A stretch of DNA of 64,000 bases, taken from positions 62,001-126,000 of the forward strand of contig JAHBWI010000008.1 in the NCBI GenBank assembly GCA_019637075.1. Direction: 5' to 3'. Below, one piece after another: positions 39,505 to 48,296 of the stretch. The notes under the pieces are model-generated. The model ran no database searches. It was not told where the DNA came from and saw nothing but the letters and a program-made list of their open reading frames with translations. Positions within the stretch are counted from its first letter, which is position 1; the number at the start of each line of letters is the position of its first letter. The stretch comes from Nitrospiraceae bacterium (GTDB taxonomy: Bacteria > Nitrospirota > Nitrospiria > Nitrospirales > Nitrospiraceae). Position numbers and translations under genes: made by a program.

Positions 39505-40800
39505 CTAGAAGTTGTACCAGGTGGAAATCATGAAATTGTCCCCATGAAACCGTTCGCCGGTCGACCATTCCGTCATGAGATGGTTCCATTCGAAGGACCC
39601 GTATAGGTCGCCCCAAATGTGCCGCACAGCCGTCAGGTAGGTCCGATGGTTGAGGACGTATTGCGTGTCGGCCCCTGCCGTCGTCCCCTTCAAGTCCTTG
39701 TTGAGCGGGTTGTCGAACCCGTAGCCCGCGATGAAGGTGTAGTCCTGGTTGTAGGCATAGTCGAGTTCACCCCAGCCGACGATTGTTCTGATGGGCGCGC
39801 CGGTCCCGAGATTACGCTCCTGGCCGAAACGGAAAAACTCGACACCCAAGGCCTGGCCATAGGCGACCTCTCCTGAGAACTTCAGTTGTTTCGTAATCGG
39901 CACGACCAACTCGCCGCCCACGAGATAGGAATTCACATCCCGCCCCGTCGGAATCGAGACCGGCGACGTGGGCGCCGCGCGATAATTGCGAAAGGCCGCA
40001 TTGAAGGCCGCCATGACACCCTGCATGTTCCCCGTGCCCTGATAGCCGAATCTGACGCCGACATAGGGCATTTGCACCGGATCGTTGAACGGCACTTCCG
40101 AGGCCCCGTTCCCGGCCGCCGGCCGGCGCGGAGTCTGTCCGCAGCAGGCGGAGAGGCCGCGTTCGAACCGCATGACCGTAATCAGGCCGTCGAAATTCTG
40201 ATTGAACTGATGCTTCAGGGTGACTTGCGGCAAACGCTGCCACAGGTTGCCGTTGTAGCCCATGATCGAAAAGTCGATCAGGTTGGGGTGGAGCGCCATG
40301 ATCGGCGTCCAGTCCATGCCCGCCGTGATGGTGGTCTTATTTTCGTTCGGCGAATATTTGACGTTCGCCAAGCGCAGACGGGGCGGGATGTTCCCCGCAT
40401 TGTCCGTTTGGCCATAGAAGTCGACTTCCACGACGCCGCTCAAGGTGTGTTTGCCGTCGGTCCGTTCGCCCTTGATGCCGAACACGCTGTAGCGCGGGTT
40501 CAGCGTGGTCGAGGCGTTGTTGCTTTTTCCGGCCGCGGTCGCGTAGCCGTTGAACTGATTCGGATCGAGAGGATTGTTGTTGCGGGTGCTGTAGATGCCG
40601 TCGAGTTCGATACGGCCGTAGGGAGTGATGCTGCCCTTCCCCTGCGACCCGAACATGGGGGAGATACATCCGCCGCAGATGATGCTGGGCGCGGAATCCT
40701 TCGTGCTTGCTTGATCTTCGGCTGTTGCCGTCCCGAGCGATCCGAGCGTCAGGATCGCCGAGAGGCATCCCAGACGCCATACCTTCCAATTGCTGAACAT
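39505..40800 (-). CDS. Outer-membrane porin of the urea cluster (urea/short-chain amide porin candidate)
   Basis: 431 aa with a signal peptide (VWRLGCLSAILTLGSLGTATA). The beta-barrel chain ends in WYNF, the C-terminal Phe expected for outer-membrane porins. Strands such as GSITPYGRIELDGIYS and HTLSGVVEVDFYGQT resemble Gram-negative trimeric porins. Two cysteine clusters are unusual: CGGC near the mature N-terminus and CCGQ in mid-chain. Nitrospira urea clusters are reported to carry an FmdC-like amide/urea porin; this is the likely equivalent. It is the first gene after the ANTAR leader, so the whole porin-urt-ure block may be gated there. Confidence 0.82.
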   Translation of the reverse strand: MFSNWKVWRLGCLSAILTLGSLGTATAEDQASTKDSAPSIICGGCISPMFGSQGKGSITPYGRIELDGIYSTRNNNPLDPNQFNGYATAAGKSNNASTTLNPRYSVFGIKGERTDGKHTLSGVVEVDFYGQTDNAGNIPPRLRLANVKYSPNENKTTITAGMDWTPIMALHPNLIDFSIMGYNGNLWQRLPQVTLKHQFNQNFDGLITVMRFERGLSACCGQTPRRPAAGNGASEVPFNDPVQMPYVGVRFGYQGTGNMQGVMAAFNAAFRNYRAAPTSPVSIPTGRDVNSYLVGGELVVPITKQLKFSGEVAYGQALGVEFFRFGQERNLGTGAPIRTIVGWGELDYAYNQDYTFIAGYGFDNPLNKDLKGTTAGADTQYVLNHRTYLTAVRHIWGDLYGSFEWNHLMTEWSTGERFHGDNFMISTWYNF

Positions 40801-40855
40801 GCGCCGCCCTCCTGGTTGACCACGGTAGTGCTACCGGAACCGTGAAGGGCCGAGC

Positions 40856-40903
40856 AAAAAAAAAAACGCCCTTCCGGTCCGTTCCATTGGACCAAAAGGA
40901 CGT
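40856..40903 (-). terminator. Leader terminator upstream of the urea porin
   Basis: A 15-bp stem with a few G-U pairs (ACGTCCTTTTGGTCC against GGACCGGAAGGGCGT), loop AATGGAAC, then eleven T on the minus strand. Its 5' arm starts inside hairpin P2. It ends 55 bases before the porin ATG. Confidence 0.92.
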
Positions 40904-40958
40904 CATTGTCCTTGGTGAATCTGTCGCGCGGTGAGCCTGGACGTCGTTGTCCTCGCTC
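40896..40958 (-). promoter_or_regulatory. ANTAR two-hairpin target in porin-urt-ure leader
   Basis: P1 (40958-40933): GAGC, tandem GA/AG, GGAC, loop AACGAC, GTCC, then GCTC. P2 (40913-40896): AAGGAC, loop AATGAC, GTCCTT. Both loops have A1 and G4 and a C-G closing pair. P2 and the terminator cannot form together. Confidence 0.88.
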
Positions 40959-40977
40959 CTGTCGCACGTGGACTCGA

Positions 40978-41007
40978 CGTATACCCCGCAGGGCTGGTCG
41001 CTGTCAA
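40978..41007 (-). promoter_or_regulatory. Promoter of the porin-urt-ure leader
   Basis: Perfect TTGACA (41007-41002), 18-base spacer, TATACG (40983-40978). RNA would start near 40971, about 13 bases before P1. Confidence 0.75.
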
Positions 41008-41093
41008 GCAGTTCTCGCAGTCTCGACGAGTCGGCGCACTTCCGCCGCGCTGTGCTACACTGAACTCCTTACGAGCTTACGGAGGGAGTGGGC

Positions 41094-42011
41094 ATGACAT
41101 CGCGATCGTGGACGGCGTCCATCATGACGTTGTGGCTTGGCCTGGCCGGCTGCATGGGAGGGCCGCAAGTCGACATGGTGATCGAAGAAACCCCGCGGAG
41201 CGCGGTCTCGTTGGAACGCATTCCTGACCGCACCTTCCAAGCCGCCCATCCGGTCCGACTGAGTCGGGACTTGGTGCAACGGGCCTTGCAAGGCATCGCG
41301 GTTCGCGACCGCAGCGGCATCGCGCAGACGTTCGGCTCGAGCGAGGCCCCCGTCATCGCGGCCTTCAGCGCGGAAGAGGCCGCACTCCTGGCACCAGGCA
41401 TCGCGGAAGCGCTGGCTCGCGCCGCCTCCGACCAACAGGTCGCGTTTCGGGTCCTTCAACCAAGCAGTTCGCTCACCCGCCCACGCACCGGCGCCGGCGT
41501 CGGTTCATCAGAATCGGTCGCAGCGGGAACCTCCCGGGAGATGACGGAAGGCAGCCTGTTCCTCTACGGCAGATCGATCTATGTCACGCTGCGAAGCTTC
41601 CGAAGCCGCGACGAGCGGCCTGACACGGTCAACATGCCCAATCGCAGGATCCCGGATCCGACGGGCCTGCAGCAGCGTGAAGTGGTCTTTGTGCCGCAAT
41701 CCGTGATGAGAGCCGACACTTATGCGCCGGCGTTCACGGCAGCGCAAGGTCTCACGACGCTCGTGTTGGATCAGGATCGCCTGGCAAGCGCTTCCCTCGG
41801 GCCAGCCCCTTCACCGGCAAGCCCTGCGGTCGCTGCGCCCGCTCCGGCCTCTCCGGCTGGAATGCCAGGCCAGACGCAGGCCGCGCCCGGCGGGGACCTT
41901 CAGCAAATTAAAGAAGACATGAAGAAAAAAGACACGGAGTTGGAAGAGTTGCGGAAGGAGCTACAGGAGATCAAGCGCCAACTGGGTGGACAAGGCACTC
42001 CGAAACGGTAG
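41094..42011 (+). CDS. Lipoprotein with C-terminal coiled coil, paralogue of the 26474 gene
   Basis: A 305-aa protein. Signal and lipobox: IMTLWLGLAGCMGG. Shared blocks with the 26474 protein: FQAAHPVRLSRDLVQRALQG, FSAEEAALLAPGIAEALARA, DQQVAFRV, then a Pro/Ala-rich linker and a coiled coil (LQQIKEDMKKKDTELEELRK, ELQEIKRQ). It is probably periplasmic, anchored in a membrane. A GGAGGGAG ribosome site precedes ATG 41094; the -10 11-mer TGTGCTACACT (41051-41061) is the same as at the paralogue. It is divergent from the porin leader and ends 3 bases before the stop of the ANTAR gene. Function unknown. Confidence 0.78.
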   Translation: MTSRSWTASIMTLWLGLAGCMGGPQVDMVIEETPRSAVSLERIPDRTFQAAHPVRLSRDLVQRALQGIAVRDRSGIAQTFGSSEAPVIAAFSAEEAALLAPGIAEALARAASDQQVAFRVLQPSSSLTRPRTGAGVGSSESVAAGTSREMTEGSLFLYGRSIYVTLRSFRSRDERPDTVNMPNRRIPDPTGLQQREVVFVPQSVMRADTYAPAFTAAQGLTTLVLDQDRLASASLGPAPSPASPAVAAPAPASPAGMPGQTQAAPGGDLQQIKEDMKKKDTELEELRKELQEIKRQLGGQGTPKR

Positions 42012-42014
42012 GCT

Positions 42015-43274
42015 CTAGGATCGATTCTTGTCGGCTCGCTCTTCGATTTCCCCCGCAAGCAGGATGGCTTCGGCGATTTCTCGCATGGATTTGCGAAGGT
42101 CCATGCTTTGGCGTTGAATCAACTTGAACGCCTCTTCCTCGGACAACCGCTTCGAGCGCATCAAGTAGCCTTTGGCGCGTTCCAACAGCTTCCTGACTTG
42201 CAAGGCTTCCTGCATTTCGAAAGACTTCTCCAGCAGCGTCGTATGCTCGATCGAAATAGCCGCCTGATTGGCGATCGCCTGCATGAGCTTCACGTCTTCG
42301 GGCGTGAACGTGTGGGGACGCGACGTGTAGGTATTGATCACCCCGATGGCCTTGTCGCGCACCAGCATGGGCACGGAGAGCAACGAGCAGAGGCCTTCCT
42401 TCCTCGCCATCTCCGGATACATGTAAGTCCCTTCCTTGGTCACGTCCGGCACGATGATCGGCCGGCGCTCCTGCACGGCCCGCCCACTGATGCTCTGTCC
42501 GATCTTGAGGTTCGGTTTTCGACGGTATTGCTCGCTCAAGCTTTGCGTCGCGCCGATCCGCAACTCGCCGGTGGTCTGATCCAACAGCATGATGGAACAG
42601 ATTTTCGATCCCATCATCTGTGCGGTCATCGTTACGATCAGCTGCAACACGTCATCCAACAGCCGGTTGGATGACACCGTCTCGGAGACCTGCGACAGCG
42701 TATCTAACTGAAGGGCCTTGCGGGTCATTTGGTCGTAAAGGCGCGCGTTCTCAATGGCCCCGCCGACCTGAGTCGCGATGGTGGACAGCAGCGCCAGCTC
42801 GTCCGGGCGATAGCGGCGCGAGCGCTTGTGCTGCACGTTGATGACGCCGACGACTTCCTGCTTGGTTAGAATGGGAACGGACACGAACGCCTGGTACCGG
42901 TCTTCAGGAAGGTTATGAAAAAACTTGAAGCGGGTGTCGTCGCTGGCGCTGTTCGGGATGACGACACGCGTCCGCTCGCGGGCCACCCATCCGGTGATGC
43001 CCTCGCCCATGCCGATCGTAATGCGCCCGATCAGTTTGGGATGCGGATTCTTCGAGGCCCGGAGTATCAACTCGTCCCGCCCTTCGGATAAGAGATACAG
43101 CAGGCAGGCGTCGGCCTTGGTGACCTCCACGACGATATCGACGATGTGCCGCAGCACCGCCTCCAAATCGAGCGTATTGCTGATGGATTCGCTGATCCGA
43201 TGCAGGACATCCACCTCACGGGACTTTTCCCGTAAGGCCTGTTCAAGCTGGGCAACCGTCCGTTTCGGTTCCAT
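42015..43274 (-). CDS. GAF-GAF-ANTAR transcription antiterminator
   Basis: A 419-aa cytosolic regulator. An N-terminal coiled coil (VAQLEQALREKSREVDVLHR) is followed by GAF1 (about 30-178: GMGEGITGWVARERTRVVIP, VSVPILTKQEVVGVINVQ) and GAF2 (about 195-345: IGQSISGRAVQERRPIIVPD, LSVPMLVRDKAIGVINTY). The ANTAR domain (about 357-411) has RKLLERAKGYLMRSKRLSEE, EAFKLIQRQSMDLRKSMREI and AEAILLA. ANTAR domains bind paired A1/G4 hexaloop hairpins in leader RNA and stop terminators forming. No receiver domain, so the signal should enter by the GAF domains (ligand unknown). The ORF is open 201 codons further upstream, but only inside aroB; AGGA precedes ATG 43274. It starts 8 bases after aroB. Confidence 0.92.
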   Translation of the reverse strand: MEPKRTVAQLEQALREKSREVDVLHRISESISNTLDLEAVLRHIVDIVVEVTKADACLLYLLSEGRDELILRASKNPHPKLIGRITIGMGEGITGWVARERTRVVIPNSASDDTRFKFFHNLPEDRYQAFVSVPILTKQEVVGVINVQHKRSRRYRPDELALLSTIATQVGGAIENARLYDQMTRKALQLDTLSQVSETVSSNRLLDDVLQLIVTMTAQMMGSKICSIMLLDQTTGELRIGATQSLSEQYRRKPNLKIGQSISGRAVQERRPIIVPDVTKEGTYMYPEMARKEGLCSLLSVPMLVRDKAIGVINTYTSRPHTFTPEDVKLMQAIANQAAISIEHTTLLEKSFEMQEALQVRKLLERAKGYLMRSKRLSEEEAFKLIQRQSMDLRKSMREIAEAILLAGEIEERADKNRS

Positions 43275-43282
43275 CGCCGTTC

Positions 43283-44437
43283 CTATCGGCCTCGTCGCGC
43301 CGTGCCGGTGCCGGGCTGGCGCTTCCCCGCAGCCGTAGCCAGCTGAAACCAATCCCGCGTCGCCTCCCGCTCCAGGGGCAGGATCTGCACCGCGCCGATC
43401 TTCTCCGGCAGCACACAGTAGACGGTGCCGGATGAAACCTTTTTGTCGAGTTGCATCGCCCCCCACAGGGCCGAGAACGTGACGCGGGGCAACGCGGTGG
43501 GCAGGCCGGCAGCGCGAACGAGATCGACCACACGGTCCACCGTTTTCTGATCGCAGAGGCCCAGATGCCGCGCCAAGGAGGCTTCCTGAACCATGCCGAT
43601 CGCGACCGCTTCTCCGTGAATCAATCCGCGATAGCCCCCGAGTGACTCCAAGGCGTGGCCGATCGTGTGGCCGAAGTTCAGAATACGCCGCCGATCCGAC
43701 TCCCGTTCGTCCTCCGACACCACCTGCGCCTTGAGTTCGCAGGAGCGCTTCACGATCGTCGTCGCAGCATCCTGATCGAGATTGATGATCCTGTTGATGT
43801 TGGCTTCCAAATAGCCGAAAAAGGCTCCGTCGGCGATGACCCCATACTTGATCACCTCCGCCAAACCGGCCAGCCACTCCCGCTCCGGCAGAGTCTTCAG
43901 GGTCAACGGGTCAATGAGGACGGCCCGCGGCTGATTGAACGCCCCGATCAAATTCTTCCCCTTCGGATGGTCCACGCCGGTCTTGCCCCCGACACTCGAA
44001 TCCACCTGGGCCACGAGACTCGTCGGCACTTGGATGAAGGGAATGCCCCGCTGGTAGATCGCCGCCGCAAATCCGGTCAGGTCGCCGATGACGCCTCCAC
44101 CCAACGCGAGCAGCGTCGATTTCCGCTCAAACCTGGCCCCGACCAAGGCATCCAATACCGTGCCGATCGTGCGCAGCGTCTTTGTACGTTCGCCTGGCGG
44201 CAGGACCACGGTCACCACTTCGAATCCGGCGGCAGCTAATGCCCGAGTCATGGGCTTGAGGTAATGCCGGGCCAGATTCCTATCGGTCACGACCGCGATT
44301 TTTCCGCCGAGGTTGAGCCGCTTCAGTTCCTTGCCGATCCCGCGCAACAGGCCGCGCCTGATCGTGATCGCGTAGCTCCGCTCGCCGAGTTCGACCCGGA
44401 CCGTCTGAGGATGACCTGAGGTATGTGAGGATGTCAT
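43283..44437 (-). CDS. aroB: 3-Dehydroquinate synthase
   Basis: Second step of the shikimate pathway, NAD+- and Zn/Co-dependent ring closure of DAHP. About 384 aa. Seen: AVVTDRNLARHYLKP, LALGGGVIGDLTGFAAAIY (NAD site), QVPTSLVAQVDSSVGGKTGV, and the metal ligands in LAEVIKYGVI, NFGHTIGHALE and HGEAVAIGM. ATG 44437 gives a conventional length; a TTG at 44458 with GGAGGGAG ahead is an alternative. 63 bases downstream of aroC (42 if the TTG is used) and 8 upstream of the ANTAR gene. Confidence 0.94.
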   Translation of the reverse strand: MTSSHTSGHPQTVRVELGERSYAITIRRGLLRGIGKELKRLNLGGKIAVVTDRNLARHYLKPMTRALAAAGFEVVTVVLPPGERTKTLRTIGTVLDALVGARFERKSTLLALGGGVIGDLTGFAAAIYQRGIPFIQVPTSLVAQVDSSVGGKTGVDHPKGKNLIGAFNQPRAVLIDPLTLKTLPEREWLAGLAEVIKYGVIADGAFFGYLEANINRIINLDQDAATTIVKRSCELKAQVVSEDERESDRRRILNFGHTIGHALESLGGYRGLIHGEAVAIGMVQEASLARHLGLCDQKTVDRVVDLVRAAGLPTALPRVTFSALWGAMQLDKKVSSGTVYCVLPEKIGAVQILPLEREATRDWFQLATAAGKRQPGTGTARRGR

Positions 44438-44500
44438 GTGGGATGGTGGGCGCAACAATCCGCTCCCTCCACCGGCGGAGGGGCCGTCTGATGCGACGCC

Positions 44501-45661
44501 CTAAAACTCTTTGACGTAGGCCTGGTACGCGTCGAAGTTCCGCTTCATTTCGGCAAGCGTGTCGCCGCCGAACTTCTCCAGCATTGCGTTGGCCATCTCA
44601 TAGGCGATGACGGCCTCGCCCACCACGCCGGCCGCCGGCACCGTACAGATGTCGGACCGTTCCACCGTCGCTTCGAACGGCTCTTTGGTGTTGATGTCCA
44701 CGCTGCGCTTGGGACTGTAGAGCGTGGAAATCGGCTTCATCGCAATGCGGATGACGATCGGTTGGCCGTTGGTGATGCCACCTTCGAGCCCCCCGGCATT
44801 GTTGGTCTTGCGGACGAATTCCTTGGTACCCTGGTCGTAGAAGATCTCGTCGTGCACTTCGGAGCCGAACCGGCGGGCAGCTTCGAAGCCCATCCCGATC
44901 TCAACCCCTTTCATGGCCTGAATGCTCATGGCTGCCATAGCGAGCCTGGCGCTGAGCCGGCGATCCCACTGGGCATAGGTCCCGAGCCCGATCGGCGGAT
45001 TGGTCACGACCACCTCGAACACGCCCCCAAGGGTATCCCCGCGGTGCTTCGCCGTCCGAATCTGCTCGACCATCTTACCCCCGGCCTCGGCATCATGGCA
45101 CCGGACGTCGGAATCTTCGGCACGCTCGTAGGCCTGGGTCGGGTCGGTAGGACGCTCGGCCACGACCGATCCAATTTCGGTCGTATAACTCAGCACGCTC
45201 ATGCCGAAATGGCTGAGCAGGGCCTTGGCGACCCCGCCGATGGCGACACGAATCGCGGTTTCCCGGGCACTCGCCTTCTCCAAGACGTTCCGTACGTCCC
45301 GGTGGCCGTATTTGATGGCTCCTACGAGGTCGGCGTGGCCCGGACGGGGTCTCGTGACCACCTTGGCCTCCGGGATCGGACCCGGTTCTGCAGCCATGAC
45401 CTCTTTCCAGTTTTCCCAATCCTTGTTGGCAATGAGCAGACCGATAGGGTTCCCGATCGTGTGGCCTTTGCGGACGCCGCAGGCGAACTCGACCCGGTCT
45501 TCTTCCACGCGCATCCGGCCGCCCCGCCCGTACCCCTTCTGGCGGCGGGCCAGATCGTGGTTCACCATGTCTGCAGTCAGAGGAAGCCCAGAGGGAACGC
45601 CTTCAAGAACGGCGAGGAGAAACTTTCCGTGGGATTCGCCCCCATTGAGATATCGTAACAT
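44501..45661 (-). CDS. aroC: Chorismate synthase
   Basis: Last shikimate step: EPSP to chorismate with reduced FMN. 386 aa. N-terminal MLRYLNGGESHGKFLLAVLE with the conserved GESHG; RRQKGYGRGGRM; RPGHADLVGAIKYGHRDVRN; SARETAIRVAIGGVAK; and a C-terminal part with GGLEGGITNGQPIVIRIAMK. A TTG two codons earlier is possible, but ATG 45661 fits the family. Lies between pilQ and aroB on the same strand. Confidence 0.96.
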   Translation of the reverse strand: MLRYLNGGESHGKFLLAVLEGVPSGLPLTADMVNHDLARRQKGYGRGGRMRVEEDRVEFACGVRKGHTIGNPIGLLIANKDWENWKEVMAAEPGPIPEAKVVTRPRPGHADLVGAIKYGHRDVRNVLEKASARETAIRVAIGGVAKALLSHFGMSVLSYTTEIGSVVAERPTDPTQAYERAEDSDVRCHDAEAGGKMVEQIRTAKHRGDTLGGVFEVVVTNPPIGLGTYAQWDRRLSARLAMAAMSIQAMKGVEIGMGFEAARRFGSEVHDEIFYDQGTKEFVRKTNNAGGLEGGITNGQPIVIRIAMKPISTLYSPKRSVDINTKEPFEATVERSDICTVPAAGVVGEAVIAYEMANAMLEKFGGDTLAEMKRNFDAYQAYVKEF

Positions 45662-45702
45662 CGCCAATGGGGGCGATTATTAGCTCTTAGAGCCTGGAGG
45701 TG

Positions 45703-47655
45703 TCAAGTTGCCGACTTCACAATGGTCGGCGTGAGGAAAATCAGCAGTTCCTGTTTCGACACGTTTTCGGTCTTGCTCTTGAACAGCCAGCCCAGGACCG
45801 GCACGCGGGACAGGTACGGAATACCGGACACGTTGTTCGATTGCGTGTCGACGAAAACACCGCCGATCACCATCGTTTCGCCGTCTTTGACCAACACTTG
45901 CGTGGTGGCTTCGCGGCGATCGATGCTGGGACCAGCCGGGTTGCTGCGCGCACCGACCGCGTTGCGCGTCGCACGGACCTTCATCAGGATCTGCTTTCCG
46001 ATTTCCTTCGGGTCCCGCGACGTGATCTGCGGGGTCACGTTGAGTTCCAGGTTCGCGTCCACGAAGGTGGTCTGAGTGCCTTGCAGAGACGTGGTCTGGA
46101 AGGGAATCGATTCGCCTTGGGCGATCTTCGCATCCCGCTTATCCAAGGTGGTGATTTTCGGCGCCGCGATGACCTTGGTCAAACCGAGCAATTCTCCCGC
46201 GGACAACCGCACATCGAGCAGGGCACCATCGGTCTTGCCGATCGAGAAGCCCGCACCCGGCACGGAGGGGAACCCAGGGTTGGCCGGCAAGTTCACCAAG
46301 AAATCCGACGTCTGCGCGCCGAACGCTCCGGAGGTTCCGGTGCGGAAGGCTGCCGTCCCGAAGCTCGACCCGAGTTGGTTCACGTTCTGAATACCCCACT
46401 GCACACCGAGCGACCGCGTATAGGTCGTATCGGCCTGCACGATCCGGGCTTCGATCTGCACCTGAGGCAACTCGAGGTCCACCCCTTCGACCAACTGGCG
46501 CAGTACTTCCAACTTCGATTCGGTATCGCTGACGATCAAGGCATTGCTCGCCGCGCTGACGTTCATCACGCCACGCGGACTGAGATATTGCCGCAGGGAG
46601 TTTTGCACTTCGCCCGCGTTCAAATTCCGAATATAGAACACGCGGGTCACAACCGGCTCGGCCTTGGCCTTGGAATCCTTGGCCCGGGCCTCTTCATCCT
46701 GCTGCTTGGCGATGTTGGTCAGGCTGTCTACCCAGACGATGTTCCCCTGGCGGATCATCCCCAAGCCATTCATCTTCAGAAGCATGTCCAACGCCTGATC
46801 CCAGGGCACGTTGGCCAGCTTCATCGTGACCTTGTTCTTCACGCCCTCGCCGACCACAATGTTGAACCCGCTCACTTCGGCGATCAGACGCAGCACGTTG
46901 CTGATGTCGGCCTGTTGGAAATCGAGGGAGATTCGACGCCCCACATAACGGCTCGGTCCGTTGACCACCTCATTCTCCGGCTTCCGCTCCTCGTCCTTTT
47001 GGTCCGCATTGGCAGTCAATTGGACGGGCTGGACATGCAGCAGGGACTTCGGCGCTTTGCGGGAGACCAGCACAGGGGCCGCTGCGCGAGGCGCGGAGGC
47101 CGCCTGCTCGGTCGTCGATTCGACGGGCGAGGCTACCGCGATCATCTTCGGCTCCAAACTCACGATCAAGCCCGCGGCCGTAGCCTCGATGCGATGCTCC
47201 ACTTCCTGAGTCAGATCGAGGACCAAGCGAACCTTGTCACGGTGATATCCAAACCGCACGCGCGACAGCAGCGGATGACGCACCGCCATCTGGGCCTGCT
47301 GCGTGGCAGCCTGGACGTGAGGCACGTCGATCACCAGTTTCCGTTCTCCGACCATCTGGGCGCTGTACGTAATCGAGCCGTTGCCCGACACCACAAGGGC
47401 GACGCGACTTCCGTCCGGCTTGGCTTCGACTTTCGTCAGCAGCGTGGCGGCGGCGCGGTCGGCCGGCGCTTCGGACTTTGCAACAGGAGACGGCGGGACG
47501 AGGGCCGACTCCTCCGGTGCGGCAGCCTGCTCGAAACCCGACAGCCCGGTCGTCGACTCGGACGGCTCGGCCTGGGCCAGGCCGGCGGCTCCGAGGAGCC
47601 CGGCCATTACTGCGACGCTGAAGAACGGATGAGCGCAACCATGTGTCTGTTTCAT
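45703..47655 (-). CDS. pilQ: Type IV pilus secretin PilQ
   Basis: 650-aa outer-membrane secretin through which the pilus passes. Signal peptide SVAVMAGLLGAAGLAQA. One N-terminal AMIN domain (about 75-170, VEHRIEATAAGLIVSLEP), then STN/N0 (RISLDFQQADISNVLRLIAE), an N1-like part (SNALIVSDTESKLEVLRQLV) and the secretin domain (VQIEARIVQADTTYTRSLGV, GALLDVRLSAGELLGLTKVI). It ends with KQELLIFLTPTIV. Its ATG overlaps the pilP stop (ATGA). Order pilMNOPQ is classic. Confidence 0.96.
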   Translation of the reverse strand: MKQTHGCAHPFFSVAVMAGLLGAAGLAQAEPSESTTGLSGFEQAAAPEESALVPPSPVAKSEAPADRAAATLLTKVEAKPDGSRVALVVSGNGSITYSAQMVGERKLVIDVPHVQAATQQAQMAVRHPLLSRVRFGYHRDKVRLVLDLTQEVEHRIEATAAGLIVSLEPKMIAVASPVESTTEQAASAPRAAAPVLVSRKAPKSLLHVQPVQLTANADQKDEERKPENEVVNGPSRYVGRRISLDFQQADISNVLRLIAEVSGFNIVVGEGVKNKVTMKLANVPWDQALDMLLKMNGLGMIRQGNIVWVDSLTNIAKQQDEEARAKDSKAKAEPVVTRVFYIRNLNAGEVQNSLRQYLSPRGVMNVSAASNALIVSDTESKLEVLRQLVEGVDLELPQVQIEARIVQADTTYTRSLGVQWGIQNVNQLGSSFGTAAFRTGTSGAFGAQTSDFLVNLPANPGFPSVPGAGFSIGKTDGALLDVRLSAGELLGLTKVIAAPKITTLDKRDAKIAQGESIPFQTTSLQGTQTTFVDANLELNVTPQITSRDPKEIGKQILMKVRATRNAVGARSNPAGPSIDRREATTQVLVKDGETMVIGGVFVDTQSNNVSGIPYLSRVPVLGWLFKSKTENVSKQELLIFLTPTIVKSAT

Positions 47656-48257
47656 TCTATGCCCTCTTTTGGGTGCAGCAGCTTGACGTACTCCCGCTCC
47701 TGCTTGTTCCCATACACGTCAGTGAACCGCTCTTGAACGATGAAGCCACGTTCGGTGATTGAACTGACCACGCCATTGTTGGGTCCGATGCGCGTACCGC
47801 GCTTGATGCTGTACCCCTTACCGTCCGGAGTTTGAACCATCGCCGTATACCCGTAGTTGCCCCACACGACACCGATCAGATTGAGCTCGGTGAGACCGAT
47901 CCGCTGCAACGGAGGCAGACTCGAATCCGCCTCGGTCTGCTGCACCATTTGGCTGATGGGAAGGAACGGATCGCGACGGCCTGATGGATCGTAGGACCCA
48001 CCCGAGAATTCCGGTACCGACGCTGCTCCGACCTGGAGGCTTGGCTGCTCCATCGCCGGCTTAGGCATTTCACTCGGCGGCATCGCGGACGCCGTTTCCG
48101 GCATCGCCGGCACTTTCAAGGTATCCGCCGGCCGCATGCTCTTGACCTGGTTCATCCGGAGCAGACTCTTGGCCTGCACGGTGTACGCGCCCCCACCGCA
48201 GAGGGCCAACACGACGCCCGCCGTCACCCACCGTTTCAATCCGTTTCGTGTTTTCAC
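47652..48257 (-). CDS. pilP: Type IV pilus assembly protein PilP
   Basis: About 201 aa, linking PilNO of the inner membrane to PilQ. Seen: hydrophobic N-terminus (VTAGVVLALCGGGAYTVQA), a Pro/Ala/Met-rich linker, then the beta domain with DPSGRRDPFLPIS and LTELNLIGVVWGNYGYTAMV. The Cys in LALC is a poor lipobox. A GTG start at 48257 with GAGG upstream is preferred; an ATG at 48293, right after the pilO stop, is the alternative. Confidence 0.9.
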   Translation of the reverse strand: MKTRNGLKRWVTAGVVLALCGGGAYTVQAKSLLRMNQVKSMRPADTLKVPAMPETASAMPPSEMPKPAMEQPSLQVGAASVPEFSGGSYDPSGRRDPFLPISQMVQQTEADSSLPPLQRIGLTELNLIGVVWGNYGYTAMVQTPDGKGYSIKRGTRIGPNNGVVSSITERGFIVQERFTDVYGNKQEREYVKLLHPKEGIE

Positions 48258-48296
48258 GTTCAGTCCCTCACAGTGACCGGAACTTCGGCCCATTTC

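Noticed and set aside
43275-43877. 201-codon N-terminal extension of the ANTAR ORF
   Set aside because: It lies wholly inside aroB in another frame, has shadow-like composition, and the coiled-coil/GAF protein starts naturally at 43274 with AGGA upstream.
45700-47736. 678-codon ORF antisense to pilQ
   Set aside because: Same reason: shadow frame of a well-recognised secretin gene.
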